NCBI RefSeq assembly: GCF_003601985.1
Contig: NZ_QZXA01000009.1
Coordinates: 186,001 to 250,000, forward strand
Origin: Mesorhizobium jarvisii
GTDB taxonomy: Bacteria; Pseudomonadota; Alphaproteobacteria; Rhizobiales; Rhizobiaceae
Length of the DNA: 64,000 nt
Direction of reading: 5' to 3'
Part shown: piece by piece, positions 53,991-62,195 of the stretch
Layout: each line of letters begins with the position of its first letter
How positions within the stretch are numbered: position 1 is the stretch's first letter
Position numbers and translations under genes: made by a program
The notes under the pieces: generated by a model
Seen by the model: only the letters and a program-made list of their open reading frames with translations
Databases searched by the model: none
What the model was told of the DNA's origin: nothing

Positions 53991-54145
53991 GAACACCGGA
54001 AAGGATCGAAGGTCGCCATTTCGGCCATCTGCCGGCCAAGCGTCAAATGGAAACGATCGGGCCAGCAATTGCTTAGCCGCTCTTGGCCGCACAAGGCAAA
54101 GCGACTATTTCAGGCGAGGCGGTATGTTCCGCCCGGGGAGCCAGC

Positions 54146-54394
54146 ATGCTCAGAGTGCAAAAGGTCAAGGTCGACGACATCTACGTGCCGACCGCGCGCA
54201 AGAAGACATTGCACCCCGAGACCGTCCGCCATCTGGCCGAGGACATATTGGAGAACGGCATGAAGACGCCGATCCAGGTCCGCCACGATGGCAAGCGCCA
54301 TATCCTTGTCGAAGGCCTGCACCGGCTGGAAGCGGCCAAGTGGCTCGGCGAGACCGAGATCGACGCCTACCTGGTGCAAGCCAAGCGCCATTGA
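54146..54394 (+). CDS. ParB-like nuclease (ParB/Srx fold) domain protein
   Basis: The 82-residue stand-alone domain of the ParB N-terminal/sulfiredoxin superfamily shows VKVDDIYVPTARKKTLHPET, LAEDILENGMKTPIQVRHDG (the substrate box) and LVEGLHRLEAAKWLGE. It lacks the helix-turn-helix and dimer domain of partition ParB, so it is not the chromosome-segregation protein. Relatives bind or hydrolyse CTP or act as small nucleases. GGGGAG lies upstream of the ATG; longer frames are not supported. Confidence 0.85.
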   Translation: MLRVQKVKVDDIYVPTARKKTLHPETVRHLAEDILENGMKTPIQVRHDGKRHILVEGLHRLEAAKWLGETEIDAYLVQAKRH

Positions 54395-54512
54395 CTCCTC
54401 CTTCGTCCTCTCAGCATTGAAAGCCTGCCGGTAGTTTTCACTGGTCTTTGTCGGGTTGCGTTCTGTCGGCTCGTCCTTGGGACGGAAGCCAGATCAAACG
54501 CAGGAGACCGCC

Positions 54513-54998
54513 TTGACCACCAAGCTCGACATCGCCCCCGCCAATGACCGCGAACTGGTTCTCGCCCGCATCATCGATGCGCCGCGCGAGAACGTCTATC
54601 GCTGCTGGACCGACACCAGGCTTTTGACGCAATGGTTCGCCCCGAAGCCTTGGACGACGCCGCGCGCCGAAATGGATGTGCGCACGGGCGGTTCGAGCCT
54701 TGTCATCATGGCCGGCCCCGACGGCAATGAATTTCCGAACCCCGGGGTGTTCCTGGAAGTCATTCCGGGCAAGAAGATCATCTTCACCGATGCCTACACT
54801 CAGGCATGGGAGCCTTCGGAAAAGCCGTTCATGACCGTCGTGCTGACCTTTGAGGACGAAGGCGAGGGCCGGACCCGCTACATCGCGCGCGTCCGCCACT
54901 GGAGTGTCGCCGGCCGCGAACAGCACGAGCAGATGGGTTTTCACGCGGGCTGGGGCCAGTGCACCGACCAGCTCGAAGAGCTCGCCAAGACGCTTTGA
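54513..54998 (+). CDS. SRPBCC (AHSA1-like) family protein
   Basis: The 161-residue START-like fold protein has VLARIIDAPRENVYRCWTD, LLTQWFAPKPWTTPRAEMDV and a C-terminal MGFHAGWGQCTDQLEELAK helix, all typical of the activator-of-Hsp90 homologue group. It binds hydrophobic ligands; the ligand is unknown. The start is TTG at 54513, with AGGAG six bases upstream. The hydrolase gene follows after 24 bases and is probably in the same transcript. Confidence 0.9.
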   Translation: MTTKLDIAPANDRELVLARIIDAPRENVYRCWTDTRLLTQWFAPKPWTTPRAEMDVRTGGSSLVIMAGPDGNEFPNPGVFLEVIPGKKIIFTDAYTQAWEPSEKPFMTVVLTFEDEGEGRTRYIARVRHWSVAGREQHEQMGFHAGWGQCTDQLEELAKTL

Positions 54999-55022
54999 CG
55001 CCAACGCACGGAGGAGATCGAT

Positions 55023-55976
55023 ATGCCCAAGACCTTGCTTTTCGCTATTCTCGCTTCGGTCGCAGCGCTTCTCAGCTGTCCGAGCACCACAAATGCCGAG
55101 GAGGCAAAACCTGCCATGACCACCGAAACGAAATTGGCGAAACCCGAAAAATCCGGCCTGCTGCCGGTCAACGGCCTGAATTACTACTACGCCGTTTACG
55201 GCAAGGGCGAACCGCTGCTTCTCCTGCATGGCGGTCTCGGCTCCATCGACATGTTCGCCCCGATCCTGCCCAAGCTCGCCGAAAACCGCACCGTGATCGG
55301 CATCGACCTGCAGGGACATGGCCGCACCGCGCTCGGCGACCGGCCGTTCAGCCTGGAGGCGATCGGCGACGACATGGCCGATATCGTCAAGGCGCTCGGT
55401 TATCGCCAGGTGGACGTGATGGGCTATTCGCTGGGCGGCGGTGTCGCCTTCCGCATGGCGGTCCAGCATCCCGAGACCGTGCGCCGGCTTGTGTTGGTTT
55501 CGACCGGGTATGCCGCCGACGGCTTCTATGACGAGATGCGCCCGCAACAGGCGCAGGTGAGCGCGGCGGCGGCCGAATTCATGAAGGACACGCCGATGTA
55601 TAAATCCTACGTCGCGGAGGCGCCGCACCCGGAGGATTTTCCGAAACTGCTCGATGCGCTCGGCAATTTCATGCGCCAGGACTACGATTTCTCGGCCGAT
55701 GTTCCCAAGCTGAAGATGCCGGTCATGCTGGCCTATGGCGACAGCGACATGTACAAGCCCGAGCACGAGATCAAGTTCTACCAGATGCTCGGCGGCGGGC
55801 TGAAGGACGCCGGCTGGATGCGCGAGAACCTGTCGCAGAATCGCCTGGCAATCCTGCCCAACCGCACGCACTACGACGTCTTCTTTGCTCCCGAACTGAC
55901 AGCCGCCGCTTTGCCGTTCCTCAACGGCGAGACCAAGGTGAAGAGCTGGGACGAGGTGGTTAGCGAAACGGAATGA
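55023..55976 (+). CDS. Exported alpha/beta hydrolase
   Basis: The 317-residue precursor has a signal peptide (about 1-25; LLSC near residue 19 could be a weak lipobox). The hydrolase has LLLLHGGLGSIDMF (oxyanion region, around 66), a nucleophile elbow GYSLGGG (Ser136), an acid in YGDSDMYKP and His in PNRTHYDVF. The order resembles haloperoxidase/esterase-type enzymes. The substrate is unknown. Confidence 0.88.
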   Translation: MPKTLLFAILASVAALLSCPSTTNAEEAKPAMTTETKLAKPEKSGLLPVNGLNYYYAVYGKGEPLLLLHGGLGSIDMFAPILPKLAENRTVIGIDLQGHGRTALGDRPFSLEAIGDDMADIVKALGYRQVDVMGYSLGGGVAFRMAVQHPETVRRLVLVSTGYAADGFYDEMRPQQAQVSAAAAEFMKDTPMYKSYVAEAPHPEDFPKLLDALGNFMRQDYDFSADVPKLKMPVMLAYGDSDMYKPEHEIKFYQMLGGGLKDAGWMRENLSQNRLAILPNRTHYDVFFAPELTAAALPFLNGETKVKSWDEVVSETE

Positions 55977-56026
55977 CAGCATGCCATTCCCGCCGGCTGT
56001 CTCGAGAGGGATGGCCGGCGGATTGT

Positions 56027-57055
56027 CTAAGAAGCTTTTGCCCGACGCGGCTGCCTGAGATGCTTGATGCCGCTCATCTCGACGAAATTCGTGGCCGCCT
56101 CCCAGAGATAGTCGCCGTAGAGAAACGGCTCGAAGGGCGCGGCGCCGCTCAGCGGCAGCGGCGCGATCTCGGCGTCGACACGCGGTTCATAGAAAAACGG
56201 GATCGAGAACCGCGCCGTCTTCGGTGCGATCACCCGGTGCCGCGTCGCCCGCACACGCCCGCCGGTCCAGCACTCCAGCAACTGGCCGAAATTGACCGCC
56301 AGCGTGCCGTTGGCGGGCGGCACGTCGATCCATTCGCCGGCGAGGTTTTTGGCCTGCAAGCCCTCGACGCCGTCCTGCGCCAGCAAGGTGACGAAACCGG
56401 AATCGGCATGCTCGCGGCCGATGATGGTGCGGGTCTCCCCTTTGTGGATCACCGAGAAGTCAGGCCCGCTGATATCGATGCCGGCATTGCCATCACGCAG
56501 CGGGTAGCGGATCAGGCGCAGCGTCGAGATGCCATGCTCGAAATACGGATCGAAGATCGTTTCCGGCAGGCCAAGCCCGCGCGCGATCGACCGCATCAGC
56601 GCGTTGCCGACCGTCTCCATCGCGCGGTAATAGTCCGCCGCTGCCGCGCGCCAACCAGGCAAGATATCTTCAGCTGGCACCGGCGTCGGCTCGCACAGCG
56701 GATCGTCGGAGGCCGAAAAGCCGGCTGCATCGGCGATATCCGGCCCCATGTCGATGCCTTCCTTGTATGAGACGGCTGTCGGCTGCAGCGGAAACCAGCC
56801 GCGATAGACATTCTTGCTGGTGCGGTCGAAATTCCAGCGCAGCAATTTCTGCTTCTCGGTGTCGGGAAGAGCGAAGATGCGCAGCAATTGCGCCCGGCGT
56901 TCCGGCATCAGCCAGGCGTCTCCGGGAAAATCCCGAACCGCCATGAAGCCTATTCCGGACGCGGCGGCCATGATGCTGATGTCGACGCGGTCGCGGCCGG
57001 GCGAGGGCGGCCCGAACAGATCCGCAATGCCGATGGTTTCGATGTCTTGCGTCAC
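56027..57055 (-). CDS. 2-oxoglutarate/Fe(II) oxygenase, isopenicillin N synthase-like
   Basis: The 342-residue double-stranded beta-helix oxygenase has iron ligands in GREHADSGFVTLLAQD (His-x-Asp, around 215) and the distal His in VRATRHRVI (around 272), and the 2-oxoglutarate Arg in RFSIPFFYEP. The N-terminal region (DRVDISIMAAASGIGFMAVRD) is the usual DIOX_N domain. Such enzymes oxidise small molecules, and some make ethylene or hydroxylate amino acids; the substrate is not predictable here. It stands alone on the minus strand. Confidence 0.9.
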   Translation of the reverse strand: MTQDIETIGIADLFGPPSPGRDRVDISIMAAASGIGFMAVRDFPGDAWLMPERRAQLLRIFALPDTEKQKLLRWNFDRTSKNVYRGWFPLQPTAVSYKEGIDMGPDIADAAGFSASDDPLCEPTPVPAEDILPGWRAAAADYYRAMETVGNALMRSIARGLGLPETIFDPYFEHGISTLRLIRYPLRDGNAGIDISGPDFSVIHKGETRTIIGREHADSGFVTLLAQDGVEGLQAKNLAGEWIDVPPANGTLAVNFGQLLECWTGGRVRATRHRVIAPKTARFSIPFFYEPRVDAEIAPLPLSGAAPFEPFLYGDYLWEAATNFVEMSGIKHLRQPRRAKAS

Positions 57056-57164
57056 GGCTCCACCCGCATCACGGTAATCGATGAAATTGTATCAAAGCTT
57101 TTCAATTGACCCAATCCGTCCCGCCATTTACCTCGGCCGTACACTCTCGTCATGGATCACGGTG

Positions 57165-57563
57165 ATGGCTAAACATCAGGGCGGGTGCCTGTGCGGAGCG
57201 GTGCGCTACAGCACCGACGCGGCGCCTATCAACGAACGCATCTGCCATTGCCGGCTTTGCCAGAAGGCGATCGGCGCCGCCTTCAACGCCCGCGTTCTGT
57301 TTCGCATCGATGATGTGACCATCGAGGGGCCGCTGGCGACAGTGAACACCTCGCCCGATCTCAAGCGCGGTTTTTGCCCGAGCTGCGGCACGACGATGTT
57401 TTCGCGCCGCGATTCCGCCGGCATCATCGGCATCACCACCGGCTCGCTCGACGACCCCACTTTCTTCAGGCCGCAGATGCATATTTTCACCGCCTCGAAA
57501 CAGCCCTGGGTGGTGCTCGACGACGGCCTGCCGCAATATGAAGGCGCTCCGCCGCCAGGCTAG
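57165..57563 (+). CDS. GFA family zinc-binding protein
   Basis: The 132-residue protein is of the glutathione-dependent formaldehyde-activating (GFA/CENP-V) family. The cysteine pattern is CLC (8, 10), ICHCRLC (27, 29, 32) and FCPSCGT (around 86-89), which hold structural and catalytic zinc. Most members have unknown substrates. A degenerate palindrome lies just after the stop (57567-57600). Confidence 0.9.
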   Translation: MAKHQGGCLCGAVRYSTDAAPINERICHCRLCQKAIGAAFNARVLFRIDDVTIEGPLATVNTSPDLKRGFCPSCGTTMFSRRDSAGIIGITTGSLDDPTFFRPQMHIFTASKQPWVVLDDGLPQYEGAPPPG

Positions 57564-57712
57564 GTCTTCCTTCTCCCGCAAGGTGAAAGGGAAGGTGAGA
57601 CCATGACCAAAAATTGATCCAAATCATCACGCGATAGCCGGCAAAACGTCATTGGCGGGCCATCATTGTCTTCTTATCTATGCTGCGCGGGCCGGCATCG
57701 AGGAGACGACGG

Positions 57713-57925
57713 ATGAACGACAGCATCAGCACCCTGGACGAGCTTTTGAGCGATCCGATGGTCCTGCTTGTCATGGAGCGCGACCGTGTGCGCCCGGAAC
57801 AGGTGCGCATGCTGCTCGAACGGGTGCGCAGCCGGGCGCCCGATGACGCACGCTCCGATCAGCCGGTCGTTCCGCCAGCCCATATAGTGGCCAGAAGTTG
57901 CTTCCAGCAATGGCTGCGCAGTTAG
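57713..57925 (+). CDS. Hypothetical small protein (70 aa)
   Basis: The 70-residue soluble protein starts MNDSISTLDELLSDPMVLLV and is largely helical (MERDRVRPEQVRMLLERV) with a Cys near the end. AGGAG lies eight bases before the ATG. No family recognised, but the coding signal and ribosome site are good. It ends seven bases before the convergent GNAT gene. Confidence 0.6.
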   Translation: MNDSISTLDELLSDPMVLLVMERDRVRPEQVRMLLERVRSRAPDDARSDQPVVPPAHIVARSCFQQWLRS

Positions 57926-57931
57926 GCGCGG

Positions 57932-58837
57932 TCAGTTGGAGCTAGGCGGCAAATAGCTGTAATGGCTGCGGAAATAGGCAATCCTGAAGCCCAGGCGTGC
58001 GTAGTTGCGATAGGCCGGACCGTCGCGTTCCTCGTGCGGTGCCTCGATGTCGGCGACGAACAGTTTCGCGCCGGCCGCAATGCCGTCGCGCACCAGCGCT
58101 TCTCCAAGCACCGCGTCGAGATCGAAGCTCGGCGCCATGATGCCCGGCACCGGCGCTTCGATGCCGCTCCAGGCCGCGCCGTCGGCGCCGATGAACAGCG
58201 AGCGCACCGCCGCCACTGCGCTATCCCTTTTGGCCATGTAGTGATGCCAGCCCTGTCGGCCGACCAGAGCCAGCAGCCAGGGTGAGGTGGGCAGCCGGTA
58301 GCTTTTGTCGATGAAGCCGGCCCATTCGCTTGCCGATGCCTTCGTCACGCGTTCGACCGAAACCCCATCAACCGTGAAGAGCGGCTCGGACGACAGCGGT
58401 TCGGCCTCGCGGTAGATCCGCTCCCAGCCGCCCTGGCGCTGCAGGCCGCGTGCCTCGAGCCAGCATCTGAGGCGTGAGGGTTCGCTGTGTGGATTGACAT
58501 AGAACCAGGGCCGCGAAATGCCGGCGGCGCGGTAGTGCGCCAGCAGCGCGTCGAGCTGGCTTTCGGAGGCCGGGCTGTCGACGCCGAAATTCTTCACGCA
58601 GTTGAAATGGACGAACGGGATCGTGGTGCAGGTGGTCCAGGCGAGGTCGCCTTCTCCCGCTATCGAAAGGCTCTGCCTTGCGGCGAAATCGGCCGGCGCG
58701 GCGGCATAGAGGTCGAGCCAGGCGTTCACCTCGGCGCGCTCGATAATACGGCTGAGGTCGCGCGAGACATCCTCGATCGCGATGGCTGGCGAGTGCGGTT
58801 CGGGCAAGGGCTGTAATTCTGACAGGGCGGTCAGCAT
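57932..58837 (-). CDS. GNAT family N-acetyltransferase (two-lobe type)
   Basis: The 301-residue protein seems to hold two GNAT-like halves: the first around 30-135 (VNAWLDLYAAAPADFAARQ) and the second around 150-300 with an acetyl-CoA region ALVRDGIAAGAKLFVAD and ending NYARLGFRIAYFRSHYSYLP. No clear RxxGxG/A motif is present, so binding may be altered. GGAGGAG precedes the ATG. A TetR-type palindrome lies 21 bases upstream. Confidence 0.75.
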   Translation of the reverse strand: MLTALSELQPLPEPHSPAIAIEDVSRDLSRIIERAEVNAWLDLYAAAPADFAARQSLSIAGEGDLAWTTCTTIPFVHFNCVKNFGVDSPASESQLDALLAHYRAAGISRPWFYVNPHSEPSRLRCWLEARGLQRQGGWERIYREAEPLSSEPLFTVDGVSVERVTKASASEWAGFIDKSYRLPTSPWLLALVGRQGWHHYMAKRDSAVAAVRSLFIGADGAAWSGIEAPVPGIMAPSFDLDAVLGEALVRDGIAAGAKLFVADIEAPHEERDGPAYRNYARLGFRIAYFRSHYSYLPPSSN

Positions 58838-58857
58838 GGCTCTCCTCCGTCATTTAA

Positions 58858-58870
58858 CTTACAGTGTAAG
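58858..58870. promoter_or_regulatory. TetR-type palindrome upstream of the GNAT gene
   Basis: The 13-base palindrome CTTACAGTGTAAG (six-base arms around a central G) resembles operators of TetR-family regulators. It lies between the GNAT gene and an AT-rich stretch, but no TetR gene is in the window. A 13-codon frame starting ATG 58888 (MNGRLVKRRLTNP) may be what remains of a divergent gene, or chance. Confidence 0.45.
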
Positions 58871-59002
58871 ATTAGCGGAGAATAATATGAACGGGCGGCT
58901 TGTCAAGCGGCGCCTTACAAATCCGTAAATAGGATTCCGCGCATCGCGAGTCTATTGCTCGCGCGGATCGCTCTTCAAGATTCTCCGACGGAAAGGCTCG
59001 AC

Positions 59003-59875
59003 ATGGCTGACATCTGCACCCAGGGCGTGGATACGGGCTTTGTCGGCCTGGGATATGCCAAGGTCGCCTTTCTCGGCCTGGTGCAAGGCATCACCGAATT
59101 GCTGCCGATTTCCTCGACCGCCCATATGCGCATAGTGCCGGCGGTACTCGGCTGGCAGGACCCGGGCTCCGCCTTCTCCGCCGCCATGCAGCTTGCCGCC
59201 CTTGCCGCCGTGATCAGTTATTTCTGGGGCGATGTCAGGGATCTCCTGTTCGGCTCGCTCGACGCGCTCACGCGGCGCGATTTTTCCGACCGGCATTTCC
59301 GGCTGGCGTCCTGGATCGTGCTGGCGACGATCCCCATCGTCATTGCCGGCGTCGCGCTATCGGGTGTTCTCAATGCTTGCAATTCGCCGCTGCGCAGCCT
59401 GAGCGTGATCGGCTGGTCGTGCATCGCCATGGCGATCCTGCTGGCGCTGGCCGAGATTTTCGCCCGCCACAAGCGCACCATCGCAGAAGCGTCGCTCGCC
59501 GATGCGCTGCTTGTCGGCGTCGCCCAGATCGGCGCGCTGATCCCCGGCGTCTCGCGCTCGGGCTCGACCCTGACGGCGGCGCTGGGGCTCGGCTTCAAGC
59601 GGGCCGAGGCGGCGCGCTTCTCGTTCCTGCTCGGGCTGCCGGCGATCGCGCTTGCGGGTCTCAAGGAACTGTGGGAACTGCACAAGGTTCATCTCGACGC
59701 CCATGGCTGGTCGGTTCTTGCCACCGGGTTGGTCGTCGCCTCGATCTCCGCCTTCTTTGCCATCTGGGGCCTGATGCGGGTGCTGGAACGCTTCTCCGCC
59801 TGGCCTTTCGTCATCTATCGCGGCCTGCTCGGCGTCGTCCTGTTGCTCGGCCTTGCGATGGGATGGCTGGCTTAG
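59003..59875 (+). CDS. uppP: Undecaprenyl-diphosphatase UppP/BacA
   Basis: The 290-residue inner-membrane phosphatase recycles undecaprenyl pyrophosphate to the lipid carrier for peptidoglycan and polysaccharide synthesis. It has about eight helices and the two catalytic motifs: QGITELLPISSTAH (around 28-41) and PGVSRSGST (around 178-186). The Met in STAHM replaces the more common Leu/Gly surroundings but the key Glu, Ser and Arg are kept. ATG 59003 has GGAAAG upstream. Confidence 0.95.
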   Translation: MADICTQGVDTGFVGLGYAKVAFLGLVQGITELLPISSTAHMRIVPAVLGWQDPGSAFSAAMQLAALAAVISYFWGDVRDLLFGSLDALTRRDFSDRHFRLASWIVLATIPIVIAGVALSGVLNACNSPLRSLSVIGWSCIAMAILLALAEIFARHKRTIAEASLADALLVGVAQIGALIPGVSRSGSTLTAALGLGFKRAEAARFSFLLGLPAIALAGLKELWELHKVHLDAHGWSVLATGLVVASISAFFAIWGLMRVLERFSAWPFVIYRGLLGVVLLLGLAMGWLA

Positions 59876-59973
59876 CGGGCCTAGTGTTGCGTGCCGGCAA
59901 CCACTTTAGCGCATGAGTCGATCCCTCTCAGATGTGATCGCTAGGGTTGATTGACTTCGGAATGTAACCGCCC

Positions 59974-59989
59974 TTAACATTCTGTTAAC
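59974..59989 (+). promoter_or_regulatory. CtrA binding box upstream of the BTLCP gene
   Basis: TTAACATTCTGTTAAC (59974-59989) fits TTAA-N7-TTAAC exactly, the full consensus for the cell-cycle regulator CtrA of alphaproteobacteria. It ends 21 bases before the start codon of the BTLCP gene, so it may overlap the promoter and repress or activate. Confidence 0.6.
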
Positions 59990-60010
59990 AAAACAGATGG
60001 GTGGGGCCGG

Positions 60011-60631
60011 ATGGCATCCTCGAAGGGTTGGCGCCGCAAGGCGAAGGGGCTGGCGGTTGCCGCGGCCGTTTTTTGTTCGGTGGCGGGTTCGGCCTATGCC
60101 GCGCCTGCCTCCATGGTTGTCGGCGGCTCGACCTCCCAGCCGATCGGCCACTATGATTTTTGCAAGATCCATGTCACCGAATGCTCGATCCGCTCGCCAG
60201 ACAGCGTGCCGGAACGCCTGACCAGCAAGCTGCTGCACGATATCTCGGCGGTGAACCTCTCGGTCAACACGCGCGTCAAGCCGATGAGCGACATGGACAA
60301 TTACGGCAAGGACGAGTGGTGGGCCTATCCGGACAACGGTTTTGGCGACTGCGAGGATTACGCGCTGGAAAAGCGGCGTGAGCTCAACAGCCTGGGCATT
60401 GCCATAGCCAATCTTTTGATGACGGTGGTTCGCAAGCCTGATGGCGAGGGTCACGCCGTGCTGACGGTGCGTACCGACAAGGGCGACTTCATCCTCGACA
60501 ATCTGACCGACAAGGTCCGCCTTTGGAACCAGACGAGCTATCGCTACCTGAAGCGTCAGGCGAGCGACAACACCGGGCACTGGGTCTCCATTCTGGGTGG
60601 CGACGAACAACTGGTCAGCGCCGTCAAATAG
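60011..60631 (+). CDS. Bacterial transglutaminase-like cysteine protease (BTLCP)
   Basis: The 206-residue precursor has a basic N terminus and a signal peptide (cleavage near residue 30, AYA). The catalytic triad is visible: Cys114 in GDCEDYALEKR, His148 in GEGHAVL and Asp163 in LDN. In Pseudomonas the family member LapG cuts a large adhesin from the cell surface. No adhesin or LapD gene is present here. The perfect CtrA box upstream suggests cell-cycle control. Confidence 0.9.
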   Translation: MASSKGWRRKAKGLAVAAAVFCSVAGSAYAAPASMVVGGSTSQPIGHYDFCKIHVTECSIRSPDSVPERLTSKLLHDISAVNLSVNTRVKPMSDMDNYGKDEWWAYPDNGFGDCEDYALEKRRELNSLGIAIANLLMTVVRKPDGEGHAVLTVRTDKGDFILDNLTDKVRLWNQTSYRYLKRQASDNTGHWVSILGGDEQLVSAVK

Positions 60632-60752
60632 TCTCGCCGGCTCCGCCGCGTCCGAGCTTGAACCTCGATCCGATCCTTTGGTGCCGGTCTTCCATCGTGC
60701 CGGCAAGTGGTGATAACCACGACAGCTGATTGAGGCTGGCATCCGCGGGCGC

Positions 60753-61544
60753 ATGGATTTTCTGACACTTCTGAACTCGGCGCCCCTGCTTGCGGGCCTG
60801 GTCAAAGCCGCGCTGCCGCAGGCCGTCGCCGGCACGATGGCATTCAGCCAATGGTTCGTGTCGCTGCCGCCGTGCCGCGACTTCGCCTTCGAGGCGACCA
60901 GCTATCTCGTCTGCGAGGTCGATCCGAAGCTGTATTCGATCGAGCTGTTCTGGAAGGATCCGGCCGGCAAGCCATTTCAGTCGCTGCACAATCTCGACGC
61001 TGCCCAGCGCGCGGCCGGCCGCATCATGCTTTTCGCCGTCAACGCCGGCATGTATCATCCGGACCTCAGGCCGGTTGGCCTCTATGTCGAGCGTGGCCAG
61101 GAAATGGCCGGCGTGAAGACGGGATCGGGAAGCGGCAATTTTTCGCTGCAGCCGAATGGCATCTTCTACGTCAGCGGCGGCAAGGCAGCGGTCCGGGCGA
61201 CCAGGGACTTCGTCAGGAACCGGCCGTCCACCGACTATGCCACGCAATCGGGACCGATGCTGGTGGTCGACGGCCAACTCCATCCGAAATTCCAGTCCGA
61301 CGGCACCTCGCGCAAGACCCGCGACGGCGTCGGGGTGCGCAAGGACGGCGTCGCGGTCTTTGCCATTTCGAACGGCAGTGTGAATTTCCATGCATTCGCC
61401 CGGCTGTTCCGCGATGCGCTCGACTGCGACAATGCGCTGTTTCTCGACGGCACGATATCGAGCCTGTTCGCGCCTGCCATCGGCCGCAACGACGACTACT
61501 GGAATCTGGGGCCGATGATTGGTGTGTTCAGGAAGCGCGGCTAG
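60753..61544 (+). CDS. Phosphodiester glycosidase family protein (DUF2233)
   Basis: The 263-residue protein has a hydrophobic N terminus that may be a signal or anchor (about 5-30). The DUF2233/NAGPA-like domain shows FAVNAGMYHPDLRPVGLYVE (around 92-111), GSGNFSLQPNGIFYV, ATQSGPMLVVDGQLH and CDNALFLDGTISSLFAP. The mammalian relative removes GlcNAc from phosphodiesters. It is probably periplasmic and acts on envelope glycans; this is inferred. A short spacer (60632-60752) before it shows nothing. Confidence 0.88.
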   Translation: MDFLTLLNSAPLLAGLVKAALPQAVAGTMAFSQWFVSLPPCRDFAFEATSYLVCEVDPKLYSIELFWKDPAGKPFQSLHNLDAAQRAAGRIMLFAVNAGMYHPDLRPVGLYVERGQEMAGVKTGSGSGNFSLQPNGIFYVSGGKAAVRATRDFVRNRPSTDYATQSGPMLVVDGQLHPKFQSDGTSRKTRDGVGVRKDGVAVFAISNGSVNFHAFARLFRDALDCDNALFLDGTISSLFAPAIGRNDDYWNLGPMIGVFRKRG

Positions 61545-62170
61545 GCGCGGGCGGTTCGTCTGCTCCGGAGCTTGAGCGCGATCACTGCTATGATGATCAG
61601 GGCGACCACGCCGATCGCCGCCAGCCCGAACAGGCTCGTCACGTCGAGTTCGGGGATGCTGCCGGCGCCCTTGGCAACGAGCCAACCCGGCGACAGCACG
61701 ATCGGCGCCCAGATGATCGCCGACAGGATGTTGGCGATCTGGAAGCGACGCCGGTGCATGCCCATCATGCCGGCGACCAGCGGTACGGTGGCGCGGACCG
61801 GGCCGAAGAAACGGCCGACGAAAACCGCTGCAAAGCCATAACGATGGAAGAACAGCCGCGCCCTGGCGACCTCGCGGCGGTAACGGTTGAGCGGCCATTT
61901 GTGGACGACGCCGCGCCCCAGCCATCTGCCGAGAAAGTAGGAAATGGTATCGCCCAGCGCCGCCCCGATCATCGCGGCAAGAAGGACCGGCAAAGGCTGG
62001 ACGATGCCGGCCCCGACCAGGCCGCCGACGATGATGAGCACCGTAGTGCCGGGCAGGAGGATGCCGACCAGCACGAGCGACTCGCCGAAGGCCAGCAGCC
62101 CGACCACGAGGCCGGCCCATGCCTGATGGTTCTCGATGAAACAAACGCTCTGGTCGATGAACGCCTGCAC
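61541..62170 (-). CDS. DedA family membrane protein
   Basis: The 209-residue inner-membrane protein has four to five helices and the SNARE-associated/DedA motifs GESLVLVGILLPGTTVLIIVG (around 28-48), GDTISYFLGRWLGRGVV and FGRFFGPVRATVPLVAGMMGM (around 117-137). Family members move undecaprenyl phosphate or other phospholipids across the membrane. The UppP gene 1.7 kb away serves the same lipid cycle. It overlaps the convergent DUF2233 gene by four bases at the 3' end. Confidence 0.93.
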   Translation of the reverse strand: MQAFIDQSVCFIENHQAWAGLVVGLLAFGESLVLVGILLPGTTVLIIVGGLVGAGIVQPLPVLLAAMIGAALGDTISYFLGRWLGRGVVHKWPLNRYRREVARARLFFHRYGFAAVFVGRFFGPVRATVPLVAGMMGMHRRRFQIANILSAIIWAPIVLSPGWLVAKGAGSIPELDVTSLFGLAAIGVVALIIIAVIALKLRSRRTARA

Positions 62171-62195
62171 GCAAGCTCCTGTTTAAAAGCGTTTC

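Noticed and set aside
54146-54394. Chromosome partition ParB
   Set aside because: Only the small ParB/Srx-type domain is present, without HTH or ParA neighbour or parS-like sites nearby.
57567-57600. Terminator after the GFA gene
   Set aside because: The CCTTCTCCC/GGGAAGG pairing is imperfect and no T run follows; it is probably a degenerate palindromic repeat.
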